Assembly: GCA_002104985.1 (NCBI GenBank)
Contig: MCGO01000025.1
Coordinates: forward strand, 124,001-188,000
Direction of reading: 5' to 3'
Source: Rhizoclosmatium globosum
Lineage: Eukaryota > Chytridiomycota > Chytridiomycetes > Chytridiales > Chytriomycetaceae
Length of the DNA: 64,000 bases
The translations under genes were made by a program, and so were the position numbers. The notes beneath the pieces are model-generated. The model searched no databases, was not told where the DNA came from, and saw nothing but the letters and a program-made list of their open reading frames with translations. Shown here in pieces: positions 21,270 to 32,006 of the stretch. How positions within the stretch are numbered: the stretch's first letter is position 1; each line of letters starts with the position of its first letter.

Positions 21270-22919
21270 TTATTGTTTCGTTAACACTCGCGAAATTCCA
21301 AATAAATCAGCATCGCGTCCAAACTGTCCAATGATTTGCATTCCAAGTGGTAGCTCCCCTTCCTTGCTAGCAGATTCTCCAACAGGAACCACGATCGCGG
21401 GTAATCCTGCCAATGACACGGGTACAGTCATCACATCATCTGCACACTCGTCAACCACAGCTCCCTTTTGTACATCTTTCAGTAACGGTGCTACAGTTGC
21501 GGCTGCTGGTGTAATAATAAAATCACACTTGGCAATCTTGTCTCCCACTCTTTCAGTTGACTCGGACGGTGTAATTGGATGCACAGCCTTAAATACATTA
21601 TTATACGACTCCTGAATTAATCGCCGAACTACTTGTGATTGGTGGAAATATGATGCATACGAGCTTTATGCAAACTTGTTAAGTCACATCATCAACTGCA
21701 AGAAATACGAACCTGGATCCCAACACAAACGTACCCAGCATGATACGTCGCTTTACATTCGGTCCAAACATGTTTCGTACTTGTTCCAATCCAGCGAGTC
21801 CGTCGTCAGATGTCAAAGTACTTCCATACCGCACCCCATCAAATCGCGCCAAATTCGAGGATGCTTCAGCACTTGCAATAGTATAATACGCGCCTAATGC
21901 GTATTGGTGGTTGTCCAAATCCACACTCACAATAGTTGCTCCCTTCTCCTCCAACAATTCCAACGCGTTCGAGTACCTCGACAGAGTAGATTCCGGTAAC
22001 ATGCTAGCAACATGTGAAGGAACTCCTACCACGATTCCAGCAAGAGGTTTGTCGCCCTCTTCCAAAAAGATTCGTTGGCCACAGTCAGGTCCCTCATGTA
22101 ACTGCGCGATACTCGTTGGATCTTTTGGGTCCGCCACATTCAATACATCTACCAACACATTGGATGAATACAAATGACCAGGTCATAATCAAGAACAGTT
22201 ACCATACACAGTCTTGATATCATCGACACTCTTTGCCAATACACCCACAGTATCCAGACTACTAGCATACGAAACAACGCCATACCGAGAAAACCGGCCA
22301 TAAGTTGGCTTAAAACCCACAACACCACAATACGACGCCGGCAGCCTCACCGATCCACCAGTATCCGTACCCAAAGCCCTACAATCAAAAATAAGAACCA
22401 ATCAACTTCCTTCTCTTTCCAGTAAGATAAAAAGAAAGAACTCACACTCGAACAACACCCTCCGCAACAGCAGCCGCAGAACCTCCACTACTCCCACCAG
22501 CAACACGCTCCATGTCGAGTGGATTCACAACAGGCCCATGTGTCGAGTGGATAGCGTACGAGCCCATCCCGAATTCATCGCAGTTTGCCTTCTGAGGGAG
22601 CACGTCTGCGCCATGTGAAGCCAAGAGGGAAGCGACAGTCGCCGGGAAAGGGGAAGTGTAGTCTGATTTCGTATTTAATAAACAGGATATCAAAGTGGAG
22701 TATGTTACCGCGAAGGAGCTTTGATGCGCATGATGTCGTTCCTGATCCGGTTGTTGCAATGTTTGCTTTGATGGCCACGCGCCAGTTTTGAAGAGTTGGT
22801 TTTGAAGCGGCTTGTCGTTCGATCCACGGGGGAAGAGGCGGTGGCGGCGATTGGAGAGCCGGGATGAGGGAGTTGGTTGCTGATGTTGTCGCTGTTCCAA
22901 GATGGCGAACTCGGTGCAT
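21270..22919 (-). CDS. gatA: Glutamyl-tRNA(Gln) amidotransferase subunit A, mitochondrial
   Basis: Five exons, 22919-22709, 22662-22446, 22378-22203, 22148-21713 and 21663-21270, join in phase to 477 residues. The amidase signature is complete: Lys in [13 protein letters not shown], cis-Ser in [14 protein letters not shown] and nucleophilic Ser in [13 protein letters not shown]. This is the subunit that releases ammonia from glutamine so the GatCAB/GatFAB complex can convert Glu-tRNA(Gln) to Gln-tRNA(Gln) in mitochondria. The N terminus ([16 protein letters not shown]) is short, basic and Ser/Thr-rich, in line with import. Length agrees with the family. It is divergent from the coiled-coil gene with 107 bp between starts. 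Other amidases share the signature, but the GatA phrases [14 protein letters not shown] and [18 protein letters not shown] argue for GatA. Confidence 0.9.
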
Positions 22920-23026
22920 TCTTTCTCAGAGAAAAACTATTACTGTATCTTCTCTAAAGAATGGAGTAGAACTAACCTCACCTGGGCACACTTACGTATT
23001 CCACAAATGACAATTCTCGCCTGTCG

Positions 23027-26000
23027 ATGGAAATCATGTTGCGAAACCTGCAGCACCAACACCAACAGCCTCGCTCTTCTTCTAAAAATGATCCGCCAGC
23101 ATCGGCATTTGAAGTCTTTGCTGGCAGTACTTCACCGTCAGCAAAGGAAGCTTTGAAATGGGGTGGTGCGCAGAAACAGCACTTGAACAACACTGCATCA
23201 ACTACATCAACCACATCTACCCTCCAATCAGCTCGAAAAATATATACTGCACCTATATTGACAAAGAAACCAAAACAACCAGTTCCTCAACCAAAGTCCC
23301 AGAACATCCCGTCAAATCAACCAACGGCAACACCAAAACCCAAAATCAGAATCACAAGGGAATCCGAACAAATCTATACTCAGGAAGAAGCAAAAGAAGC
23401 GGAAGAAATGGTTTCCAATCAACTCCCAAAGTCGCGTATGTTTGTGCAGAAACTTGGGTCGAATGGAATGACGGCACTACACATGAAACTTGAAACCGCA
23501 TTTGGAATGATGGTTCGACGTGCAGAGACCCTGGGCTCCGCCATCAGTATCCGCGAGTACCATTTTTTGTTATATCGCTTTATTTCGGAACATGTCGCGT
23601 CTACCATATCGTTTTTGGAATCAGTTTGGTGCTTTTTCTTTTCAATTTAAAATATTAACTTCCGTCTTATACTTTTTTTTTTACTAGTGCTCATTTGATT
23701 CTGTTGAGCTGAAGGAGATGAATTCATGTCGGTCTCATTTCCAAGGCCTCGTTGAGGCAGTCCGAAAGAAAGACTATGAAACGACAGAGAAGCACGATAT
23801 GTTCAATAACATGACACTATGGATTCGATCGATTGTTGGGTTTTTTGCGATGCTGCAGAGGAGGGAGATTGAAATTGGGCGGATGATTAAAGACTTTCAA
23901 GTTCTGGAGGAAGAATCAATTATTTTTAGGGATGTCTTACGACAGCTGGAGGTACAGAATTCGAGTGGAAAGCCGAAGCCAATTGAAGTCACGATTCGGC
24001 AAATAACCATATCGGATAAATCTGGATACTTGGTGAGGGCTGATACTCGTCATCACATTTAATTAAACTTGTTCCAGAAATCACAAGCTTCTTGCGATCA
24101 ATCAACCATGACTGAATCAGAATCAACCTCTACCGAGTTTGAGCAAGATGGTGTTGTTTGCAACGAGGAAAAGGCTCCAATAATCAAATATGAAACCTTA
24201 TTCGTTCCTATCATGGCACCTCAACACCAAACCATCTCCAGAAACCCTTCAATATCCCCGAAACCAAATCGAAAATTGAGCTTTATATCGGGCGATGTAA
24301 CACAAGAATATCGGCAACCACACATTCCTGTTCTTGTCACCCAAGATACTCCCTCCGACGCCCTAAAGCGATTGTCGATCGCCAAACGACAGTCCGTCAG
24401 CACAAAACCGGCAAATTCATCTGTAGTCTCCTTGCAGGAACCAACCACAATCACAAAATCAGCCTCCGTGTCAGCAGTATCAGATTCGTTCCCTTCAACA
24501 ACGAACATCTACGTCGAATCTGCATCAACAATGAGTCTTGCAACATTACACCCAACTCTTAGCACAACCTTAACAGACACTCAAACATCCACAACAAACC
24601 TAAATTCAACATCTCAAGACCTAAACTCAACTTCAAAACACCCTTCTACCACAGTCCTCCATTCCCAAAACTCTCTTTCCGCAGCAACATCGCAAAACAT
24701 GCTGTCAGCTTCTCCTTCTCACGGAAACATATCCACAATCGCGTCCGGCGTTTCAACCGCAACATCAACGAAACAAGGCTCCATGGCTTCATTAGCCCCC
24801 AAAGAATCAAAAACCGTGATATGCGGTACAGACATCCCCATCCCAAAATCCACAGACTCCACAACCCAAACCCTCGACATTGAAAACCCGCTCCAAAAAA
24901 CCGTGAATCAGTATAAAAAGCAGGTTTCAGATCTCCAAGCCGCTCTCCGCACAAGCGAAGCGAAAGAGCTCGAGACCGCTGCGGAAGTATCTGTGTTGAA
25001 AGAGACACACGCGAAACATGTGTTGGATGTTGAAAAGAAGTTTGAGGGTGTGATTGAGGTGGAACGGTGTCGTGTTGCTGAGGTTTTGGGGAGGGCTTTG
25101 GAGTTGGAGAGTAAAGTCGCGCAGCTTACGAATGAGAAGTCGAATGAAGCGGAAATTCTTGCGATGAGGGATGCGGAGATTGTGGAGCTTAAGGAAGAGA
25201 TTGAAGGGTTGAAGAGACAAGGTATATGTTTTAGTATGGTTCTGGTAAGGATATTGCTAATCTGGTTTACTCGTCGTTGTACAGTTCAGGAACTCGATAA
25301 AGAAAAAGCACAGATGGAATCTGACTTGGAAGTTGCGAATATGGATGTATTTACACTTCAATCTGAAGTTGCGACACTCAAAGAAACGCTGGACGCAAAA
25401 CAAAGAGAATTCCAAACAGCTCTTGAAGAAAAAGAGAGGGAACTCCAAGCTTGTCGCACTGAAAATCAAGAAATGATCGAGTCTCTGAAACTGGAAGCAA
25501 GTAAGGCTGTTGCGGAAGCAGCAGACGTGAAAGGGTTAATGATGCAGAGTAAGAACCGAGCTGGCGAATTGCATCATCAGTTGGTTATGCTACAGGAACG
25601 GAGCAGCCAAATTGAAGATCTATACAATGCACTTCTGGTTTCCTGCAAAGCGAATGAATATAAGGTGAAAGAACTGGACGCGATGGTAGACACAATAATG
25701 AGGTACCCAGACGTGAGTTTAGGACAGCCATTAGAGGACCCTGGTCAGTGATTTAACAATATTTGTAAAGTACTAATATGAAAACGTCAGGAGACGGACA
25801 GTACGATGAATTATTCAAGGAAATGATCAACAGCAACAATATGCGGATATCACTGTTGGAACAAAAGAACAACGAATATCGATACATTCGAATGAAGAAT
25901 GGTAACAGATTGATTACTTTGTCACATTCGAACTAAAGAGACATATTACAGCGGACGGAGATGACTCCAAATATCGCGAATATTTATCAAAGAGAAATTC

Positions 26001-26766
26001 TGTACCTGTTAAACTGTTTTCTGGGGACCGGCATTTGGATCGGCACACTAGTATGAGTGTACCACGAGTTGGATCAAGCAATAGCAGCCCTTCCATCGTT
26101 ATACCTGGTACTCGAACAAGCAGTAAGCACAGCAACAGCAATATTCAAAGGACAAGTCAAAGTCAGATACACGACGAAGTTGATTTGGTGTCAACAATTG
26201 TTCATTCTTCGACCAAGCAGTTGTACCATCACAATCAACATTCATCATCGCGGGATCTCAAGAGTCCCATGCCATTAGGTGTTGCGGCTGACATTATATT
26301 GAACGGAACAGGAATTGGGACAGCTACTACAACGTACACACACACAGAACTGCGAAAACTATCCAACCCATCAGTGCATCAGAACCAAATACTCCAGCAA
26401 CATAAAAAAGAAAAGGAGAAAGCAAAACAGTATCAAGCACATTTATACCGGCATCACGAGAAACTTCCGGGGAATAATGAACCAACGAAACCACAGTCAC
26501 CGGCTGGAACATTGCAACAAAAGGCGCTTGTATTGGAACCAAAAGAGAAAGTGACTGCACAGTTTGAAAGGAATCCTGAGGAACGGAAGCGTGGGATGTC
26601 ACATAGCCATGAAGTGCAGAATTACAAGCAGTTGAGGAATCCAAATGAAGTGGAGAGGAAGAAGGAAGGGGTAGTTGTTGTGCCAAGTGGAGGGAGAATC
26701 AAGACACATTTCCCTGTAGATGAGCATAAAGACTTCAAGGTGATGGAGGATCGTGCAGTTGAATAA
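23027..26766 (+). CDS. Coiled-coil protein, unknown function
   Basis: Six exons, 23027-23623, 23688-24032, 24078-25221, 25285-25743, 25791-25901 and 25952-26766, join in phase to 1156 residues. A helical N-terminal module (about residues 115-310, LPKSRMFVQKLGSNGMTALH then MTLWIRSIVGFFAMLQRR) precedes a long Ser/Thr/Asn-rich linker. Residues about 590-840 form a heptad-rich coiled coil with many Glu/Lys pairs (SEVATLKETLDAKQREFQTA). The tail is disordered. Intron 3 (25222-25284, 63 nt) has no stop and is a multiple of three, so it could be retained without breaking the frame. No enzymatic motif is visible; a cytoskeletal or centrosomal scaffold is possible. Its stop is 3 nt before the ATG of the next gene. 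Confidence 0.7.
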
Positions 26767-26769
26767 AAA

Positions 26770-27486
26770 ATGGCACCCCCATCAACAACGCCATTGAAAG
26801 CAATCCTCTTTGATCTCGGCGGAGTAATCCTCCACATTGACTACGATCTCACCGCCGCGGCCTTTGAAAAGCACTTTGGCATAGTTGGCTTTGCGTCGCG
26901 GCTGTTTTCGCAGGGTTCGCAGACGCAGTTTGTCGATGCGTTCGAGCGCGGACAAATCAGCGCGCAACAGTTTGTGTCCGAACTGCGAAGCTGCGCGGCC
27001 TTTGATTCGGACGAACGCGCGCGGCTTTCGAGTGCGAGTGCGAGTGCGACTGAAGCGATTGAGGCGTGCTGGAATGCGATGTTGTTGGACATGCCGAACG
27101 AGAGGGTTGCGTATCTTCGCACGCTGAAGGAACGCGGGCTCAGGCTGTATCTGCTCTCGAACATTAATGCAACGCATGAGGCCGAGGTCGATCGTATCAT
27201 TGAGAGAGACGTTAAAGGCGGCGTTAAGGCATTTCGGGACTGCTTCGACTACATCTACTATTCGCATCATATTGGCCGCAGGAAGCCGGATCCTGACACG
27301 TTCGAGTGGGTCTTGAGCGATATCGCGAACAGGGACGGCTTAGCGAAAGACGAAGTGGTCTTTTTCGACGATTCAATCCAACACATCACTGGTGCTAAGT
27401 CTGTTGGATTGCGGAGTTATTTGGTACCCAAGGAGCATAATCTGGTGGATGTGGTTGATCCTGTCTTAAATTCAGAACACCAATAA
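26770..27486 (+). CDS. HAD-superfamily phosphatase, bacterial-like
   Basis: An intronless frame of 238 codons. The HAD motifs are in order: motif I AILFDLGGVILHIDY (nucleophile Asp), motif II LYLLSNINATHE, motif III Lys in IGRRKPDPDTFEWV and motif IV VVFFDDSIQHITGAK. The arrangement and wording (LFSQGSQTQFVDAFERGQIS, YYSHHIGRRKPD) resemble bacterial HAD-IA enzymes of the YihX type, particularly those of Bacteroidetes, more than fungal ones. The gene is visibly richer in G+C and CpG than its neighbours and lacks introns, so horizontal transfer is plausible. Such enzymes hydrolyse small sugar phosphates; the substrate is unknown. Its ATG lies only 3 nt after the stop of the coiled-coil gene, leaving no room for a normal 3' end and promoter between them. 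Confidence 0.85.
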   Translation: MAPPSTTPLKAILFDLGGVILHIDYDLTAAAFEKHFGIVGFASRLFSQGSQTQFVDAFERGQISAQQFVSELRSCAAFDSDERARLSSASASATEAIEACWNAMLLDMPNERVAYLRTLKERGLRLYLLSNINATHEAEVDRIIERDVKGGVKAFRDCFDYIYYSHHIGRRKPDPDTFEWVLSDIANRDGLAKDEVVFFDDSIQHITGAKSVGLRSYLVPKEHNLVDVVDPVLNSEHQ

Positions 27487-27637
27487 ATGCACGTCACAGT
27501 GCAAGTCATCACTGAAATCCTTAGAATATACTATTATGATTCCATAGAATGATGTATTTCTCAATTATTCATTATGTCTGCGTATTACTCTTCCCTTCTT
27601 TCTTTTTTTCCCATCAACCATCATCTTTGACAGCAAT

Positions 27638-28995
27638 ATGGACACTGCCACCCAGAAACAGGCAACAAAAGGCAACAAGAGGCCAAATGATCAATCAACC
27701 TCAACAAACGAAAAGAAGAAACAAAAGAACGAGCCCAAACAGACTGCTCCAACAACTCAACAGAAATCAACATCAGCATCTGCACCTGCAAAGAGCGCCG
27801 CGGCCAAGATTGCTGACGATAAAAAGGCAAAGCTGTTACAGGTAAACCCTCTTTGCAGTTCTAGTCCACCACGATCAACCACAGTTCTAACTCTGTACTT
27901 AACTGAACCGTTCAGGCTCTTTCGCGTAGCAAGCATATCTCCGAATCATCTTCTAAACCCGTCTCGAAACCGGTCGCTCAACCAGCTTCATCTAGCGTTG
28001 TAAAGAAACCTCATCAACTTTCAAAACCTACCCCAAAACCACCTCAATCCGTGAAACCAATTTCGACAACACCACAAAATGCCAAACTGACAGATTTACA
28101 AGCTAAAATGAAAAAGACTCTCTCTGGTGGACGGTTTCGTATGATCAACGAGCAGTTGTACACAACAACCAGCGATATTGCCGTTGAATTATTCAAAGAA
28201 GCCCCTGAAACATTTGATATTGTAAGCGATTCTCAAATTCCACGCGAAAATATCCCATTTTTTAATTGAGAGGTTTTTATAGTACCACGAAGGATTCCGT
28301 GCCCAAGTAGAGCTCTGGCCGTCCAACCCAGTCGACCACTTTATCCAAACCCTCTCCGCCGCGAAAATCCCTAAAACCAAGCCTCTCGTAATTGCAGACA
28401 TGGGGTGCGGAGAGGCCGCCCTCGCTCGATCCCTCCTCTCCCAAAACACTCATGAAAAGCAAAAGTTCACGGTGCATTCGTTTGACCTCGCGTCTCCAAA
28501 CGAGTTTGTCGTTGCGTGTGATATTCGAAGTGTTCCTTTGGAGGACGGGGTGTGTGATGTTGTTGTGTTTAGTTTGAGTTTGATGGGGACCAATTTTATT
28601 GAGTTTCTCGAAGAGGCTTGGAGGATTTTGAGGGATGGGTGAGTGTTGTTTTTGCTATGTATTTGTGATATTGAATTGACTGTATGGCGGTAGAGGACAA
28701 TTGAGAATCGCGGAGGTGGTTAGTCGATTCCCTGACATTGACAAGTTTGTCGAGGCACTCACTGCGATTGGATTCAAGTTGACAAAGAAGGTGAGTTGGG
28801 TTTGAATCTTATGCAATGATTGCTTATGGGTATCAGGATGCAAGCAACAAAATGTTTATTCTGTTTGACTTTTTGAAAGTTGAAAAGCCGACTGGTGCCG
28901 CAGCTTCAAATGGAAAGAAGAAGGGCAAGAAAGCTGTTGAGGGTGATGATGAATCTCAACCATTGTTGACCCCGTGTCTTTATCGCAAACGGTAA
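27638..28995 (+). CDS. RRP8: Ribosomal RNA-processing protein 8 (rRNA methyltransferase)
   Basis: Five exons, 27638-27841, 27916-28221, 28283-28638, 28694-28790 and 28837-28995, join in phase to 373 residues. The first 130 are Lys/Gln/Ser-rich and probably nucleolar targeting. The core matches RRP8: LSGGRFRMINEQLYT, YHEGFRAQVELWPSNPVD, an AdoMet site VIADMGCGEA, the VFSLSLMGTNFIEFLEEAWR motif, then RIAEVVSRFPDIDKF. RRP8 methylates adenine N1 of the large rRNA and works in 60S assembly. A Lys-rich insert (GKKKGKKAVEG) precedes the closing CLYRKR. All splice sites are GT/AG and the phases agree. Confidence 0.9.
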
Positions 28996-29422
28996 TCACC
29001 AATAAATTAAGCCATATGAAAAAGATTCACATATGAATTTGCTTAATTTTCTGGATTCTTGCGAAGGCAGGTTTACATGAATGTTCCTTGTTCAACATGT
29101 TTCAATGCAACACAGTAACTCTGATGGAAGCTCGTGGCGGTTCTGACGTGCAAATCGATCGTCGAACTTGGGTATAGGGTTGAAAGACAAATCAAACCAT
29201 CTAGTCACAGCGGAGCTGCGGAATAGTTGCGAATATATGTGATCAATTCCCGTATCAATTCCAAGCAGCAAACCACAATTCGCGTCCCCTCAAAAAAACC
29301 CTCATGACACACACACATCAAAGGTGACGCTGAAAAGCATCCGCGACGATTTCGCACTTCACCTTCGGCCTGAAATCCCAACCATCCTGGACCACACCTT
29401 CGGCTCCTCATCTTCGTCCTGT
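28996..29422. other. Intergenic region, no clear gene
   Basis: About 430 bp between RRP8 and the left tRNA gene. AATAAA at about 29011 can serve RRP8 polyadenylation. A 68-codon minus-strand frame (29205-29411) starts on an in-frame ATG but has no recognisable features. I see nothing else. Confidence 0.4.
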
Positions 29423-29427
29423 AAAAA
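29423..29427 (-). terminator. Pol III oligo-T terminator of left tRNA
   Basis: Five T residues on the minus strand, 6 nt past the 3' end of the tRNA, the normal RNA polymerase III stop. Confidence 0.75.
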
Positions 29428-29433
29428 TGGGAC

Positions 29434-29505
29434 CACCCGATGCCGGGTTTGAACCGGCGACCCTTTCCTTAGGAGGGAAACACTCTACCACTGAGCTAAA
29501 CGGGC
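29434..29505 (-). tRNA. tRNA-Arg (anticodon CCU)
   Basis: A 72-nt cloverleaf read on the minus strand, without intron. It has a 7-bp acceptor stem starting GCCCGTT with one U-U mismatch, a D arm GCTC/GAGT, an anticodon stem TTTCC/GGAAA with loop CTCCTAA (anticodon CCT, decoding AGG), and a T arm GCCGG-TTCAAAC-CCGGC. The A box and B box (GGTTCAAACCC) are intact. It is identical to the plus-strand copy at 35221-35292. The discriminator base is G. Confidence 0.93.
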
Positions 29506-29840
29506 CCTTCCCCTTCATCCCTCATTTGACTTTTACTCAATAATACATTCTTCATTCAGATTATTACTATTTCCTCACAGAATTAATATTAGTATTTCCT
29601 CACGGAACCAATCTGCGTTGAGAGTGTCTTTCTTTTCCAGACCTCAATGTACATTGAAACGAAAGAAATGGGCTGACAGAGGAATCTTAATATTGTAGAA
29701 TAAAAAGTAATATCAAGGAAGAAGGGAAAAAGAAACAAACAAAGAAATGCCTCTGATTCTGGGAAGGAATTGTATTGACGCAAGCAACAAACCCATGGAA
29801 TACGTGAATGCAGTCGCCGAAGCTGGGAAGCACATTCACT
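29434..29840. repeat. Left arm of large inverted repeat with tRNA
   Basis: The tRNA gene and its 5' flank match the right arm (34870-35292) in reverse orientation. The first 110 bp or so of flank next to the tRNA are nearly identical; further inward, substitutions and small indels accumulate until similarity fades at about 29840. The outer edge of the match is exactly the last base of the tRNA, after which the two sides differ. No target-site duplication is seen outside. Confidence 0.9.
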
Positions 29841-32006
29841 GCACATCATGACCAAAAACTCAACTCCTGTGTTTGTTTACGGATGCCCACCCATAATTAC
29901 TGTTTGTTTGTCAAGTCAAGGAACTTGTCAATCACAAGTCGTACAGCAGTGAGGCGCTCAATGCATTCAAAACACCAGCTTTTAAGTCATTCCTGTGGCA
30001 TTCTATTGATAGCTTGTTGAGTCCTTTTGATACGACGCCTCTGGAATCTGTTTCAATGTTTGGTTGCTCAGGGGTCACCTCCACTCTATATGTATACTTT
30101 TGTATTATCTGCACTGATGATACTTTGTCCACTATTCCGCGCTCATGAATGAAAGATTTGTTGATATGAGGTTTTGGGAAATGATCAAACACAAATCGCA
30201 GAGCAACCAACGTCCGACATTGTAGAGAGATACAATATATTGGATGCACAATACAGGAAATATTACTTCAAATGTCTGAGATTAGTGATGAAAGCAGGAT
30301 GACGTTGTTTCGTAAAATGGCCACTGTAAAAGGGATTATTTGTAAATCCTTTGTAATCCTTCAACGTCAAGAAATGACACCCTCCGTTCAAGAAGAACTT
30401 GAGCGTATGGCTATTGATGCAAGTCCCATATTCACAATAAATGTTGCGTCAGGACTGTGGAATCAAGATATGATACTCTTTTGCAAATCATACAAAACGT
30501 CAAGGATAACTTTAATATTGAATCAGTTTCTGAAATCAAGAATGCTGATGACTTGCTAAGGGAAGAATCCAGAGCAAAACTTGTAGAAGCGTTGTAAAGT
30601 CAAAATCATCAAGTATTACTTGGTAATACTGGATCCCACGTTTCTCGACTAAACTTCTGCCATCAGTTCTTCCATATGAAAGAACCTTTCATCTCGTTAC
30701 TATAGCAGAAATGCTATTTGTGCATCTATTTCCCAAGGACCAAACAAAAACTTTACAGCTGGAGGCAGCTTACTTTATGATGAAGGAACAGGAGCTGCAT
30801 CACATGCAATTTGCAGTTTCAAAAGGCCATATATACTGATTCAGAGTTGAATGTTGTCAGATCAAATTCATAATTTTTACTTGTGGATTTCATCAATCTG
30901 GATCATTATTATTCATATTGACTGCATTCAAATCATTACCATCATTCTGTTCCAGATACACTCATGGTTTCTTATTTTACGGTTTGTCAGACTTTCCCTT
31001 ATCAACATAATTATACTCTTTGCACTTGCAGAAGAATTTATCACGTCTCCGTCTCCAAGAACAGGTCCACTTTGTCTTTCTGTTGACCATGGCTGAATTG
31101 TTCCCATTGGTTCACATGTTGATGACATTACTCTCTTGGGCAAGACCCACTGCAACTGTAGAAAAATTCCTAACAGAGCTGGGACAGCATCTTATGCTCC
31201 AGCAAATGCAAGGCTGCTTGGATTCCTGTCTGTTGAAGCATTGCACATGGCAAAACCTAATGGAAGAATTCTTAATGGAACAGGGGCAACATTTATTATT
31301 GCACAACCTGGCTGCAGTTAGAAGCTACAATTCAGTTTTCAGTCTGTTGAATGCAAGATCCAATATACCTCCCAAAGAGACTATATTTGAAGCTTATAGC
31401 AAACTAGGTAAAATATCATATGAAAACAAGCTGGGCATGATTCAGCTTGCGTGTTATTCTTAGAAGCAAGAAAAATTGGACCCACCTAGCTTCAACATCC
31501 TCAACTATGGTCCATACAGTTCTATAAGGAAAGCTGCAATTATACCCAAACTCGACTCACCCTAATACTCTGTCCTCCATGCCTCAGCAAGATGAGTTGT
31601 TCCAACAACATTGCTCCTCGCATTTGAATGCTGCTCTGAAAGCTCTTGATGAGAATTTCGGAATCCAATCAGAAGACAGCTTTTTTCAGTCTTTAAACCT
31701 ACTGCCAAACAAGGGATTTCATACAGGTCCTGAAAAAACCCAACTCAAAGCATCATCTAATATGTGTCAGCATATATCCTTTCCTGAAACGAGCCACAAC
31801 AGAATATTCAAGTGATAACAAAGTGGCAGCAGATCGAATGGATCATTGGTCTTAAGTGGAGGGGAAGGCCTCTAAATGAAACAAAGATTAAAAAGGAACA
31901 GGTCAAACAGATCAAAACTGGAAAAAGTCTCGAAATAAATTGAATTTAATACAGGCAAAATGTCACAACGAAAACTCCATTCTGATTATATTCTTTATTG
32001 TTATTT
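29841..32006. pseudogene. Decayed AT-rich sequence inside the inverted repeat
   Basis: About 2.2 kb with no intact gene I can support. Several frames hold short protein-like pieces that change frame: 30272-30559 plus (MSEISDESRMTLFRKMATVK) continues after a shift into NFNIESVSEIKNADDLLREE, which stops near 30597; 31020-31463 plus is the longest frame (147 codons); 31579-31815 plus and 29932-30249 minus are further pieces. A weak tandem duplication is visible at about 31165 and 31265 (…LGQHLMLQQM and …QGQHLLLHNL). The pieces look like remnants of one or more inactivated genes. No reverse transcriptase, transposase or integrase domain could be confirmed. Confidence 0.45.

Noticed and set aside
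29205..29411. 68-codon minus-strand frame beside the left tRNA
   Set aside because: No homology or composition support and it would read into the RRP8 3' end.
31090..31140. HVDDITLLG phrase resembling the YVDD box of reverse transcriptases
   Set aside because: No other reverse transcriptase blocks, RNase H, protease or LTRs are visible around it in any frame.
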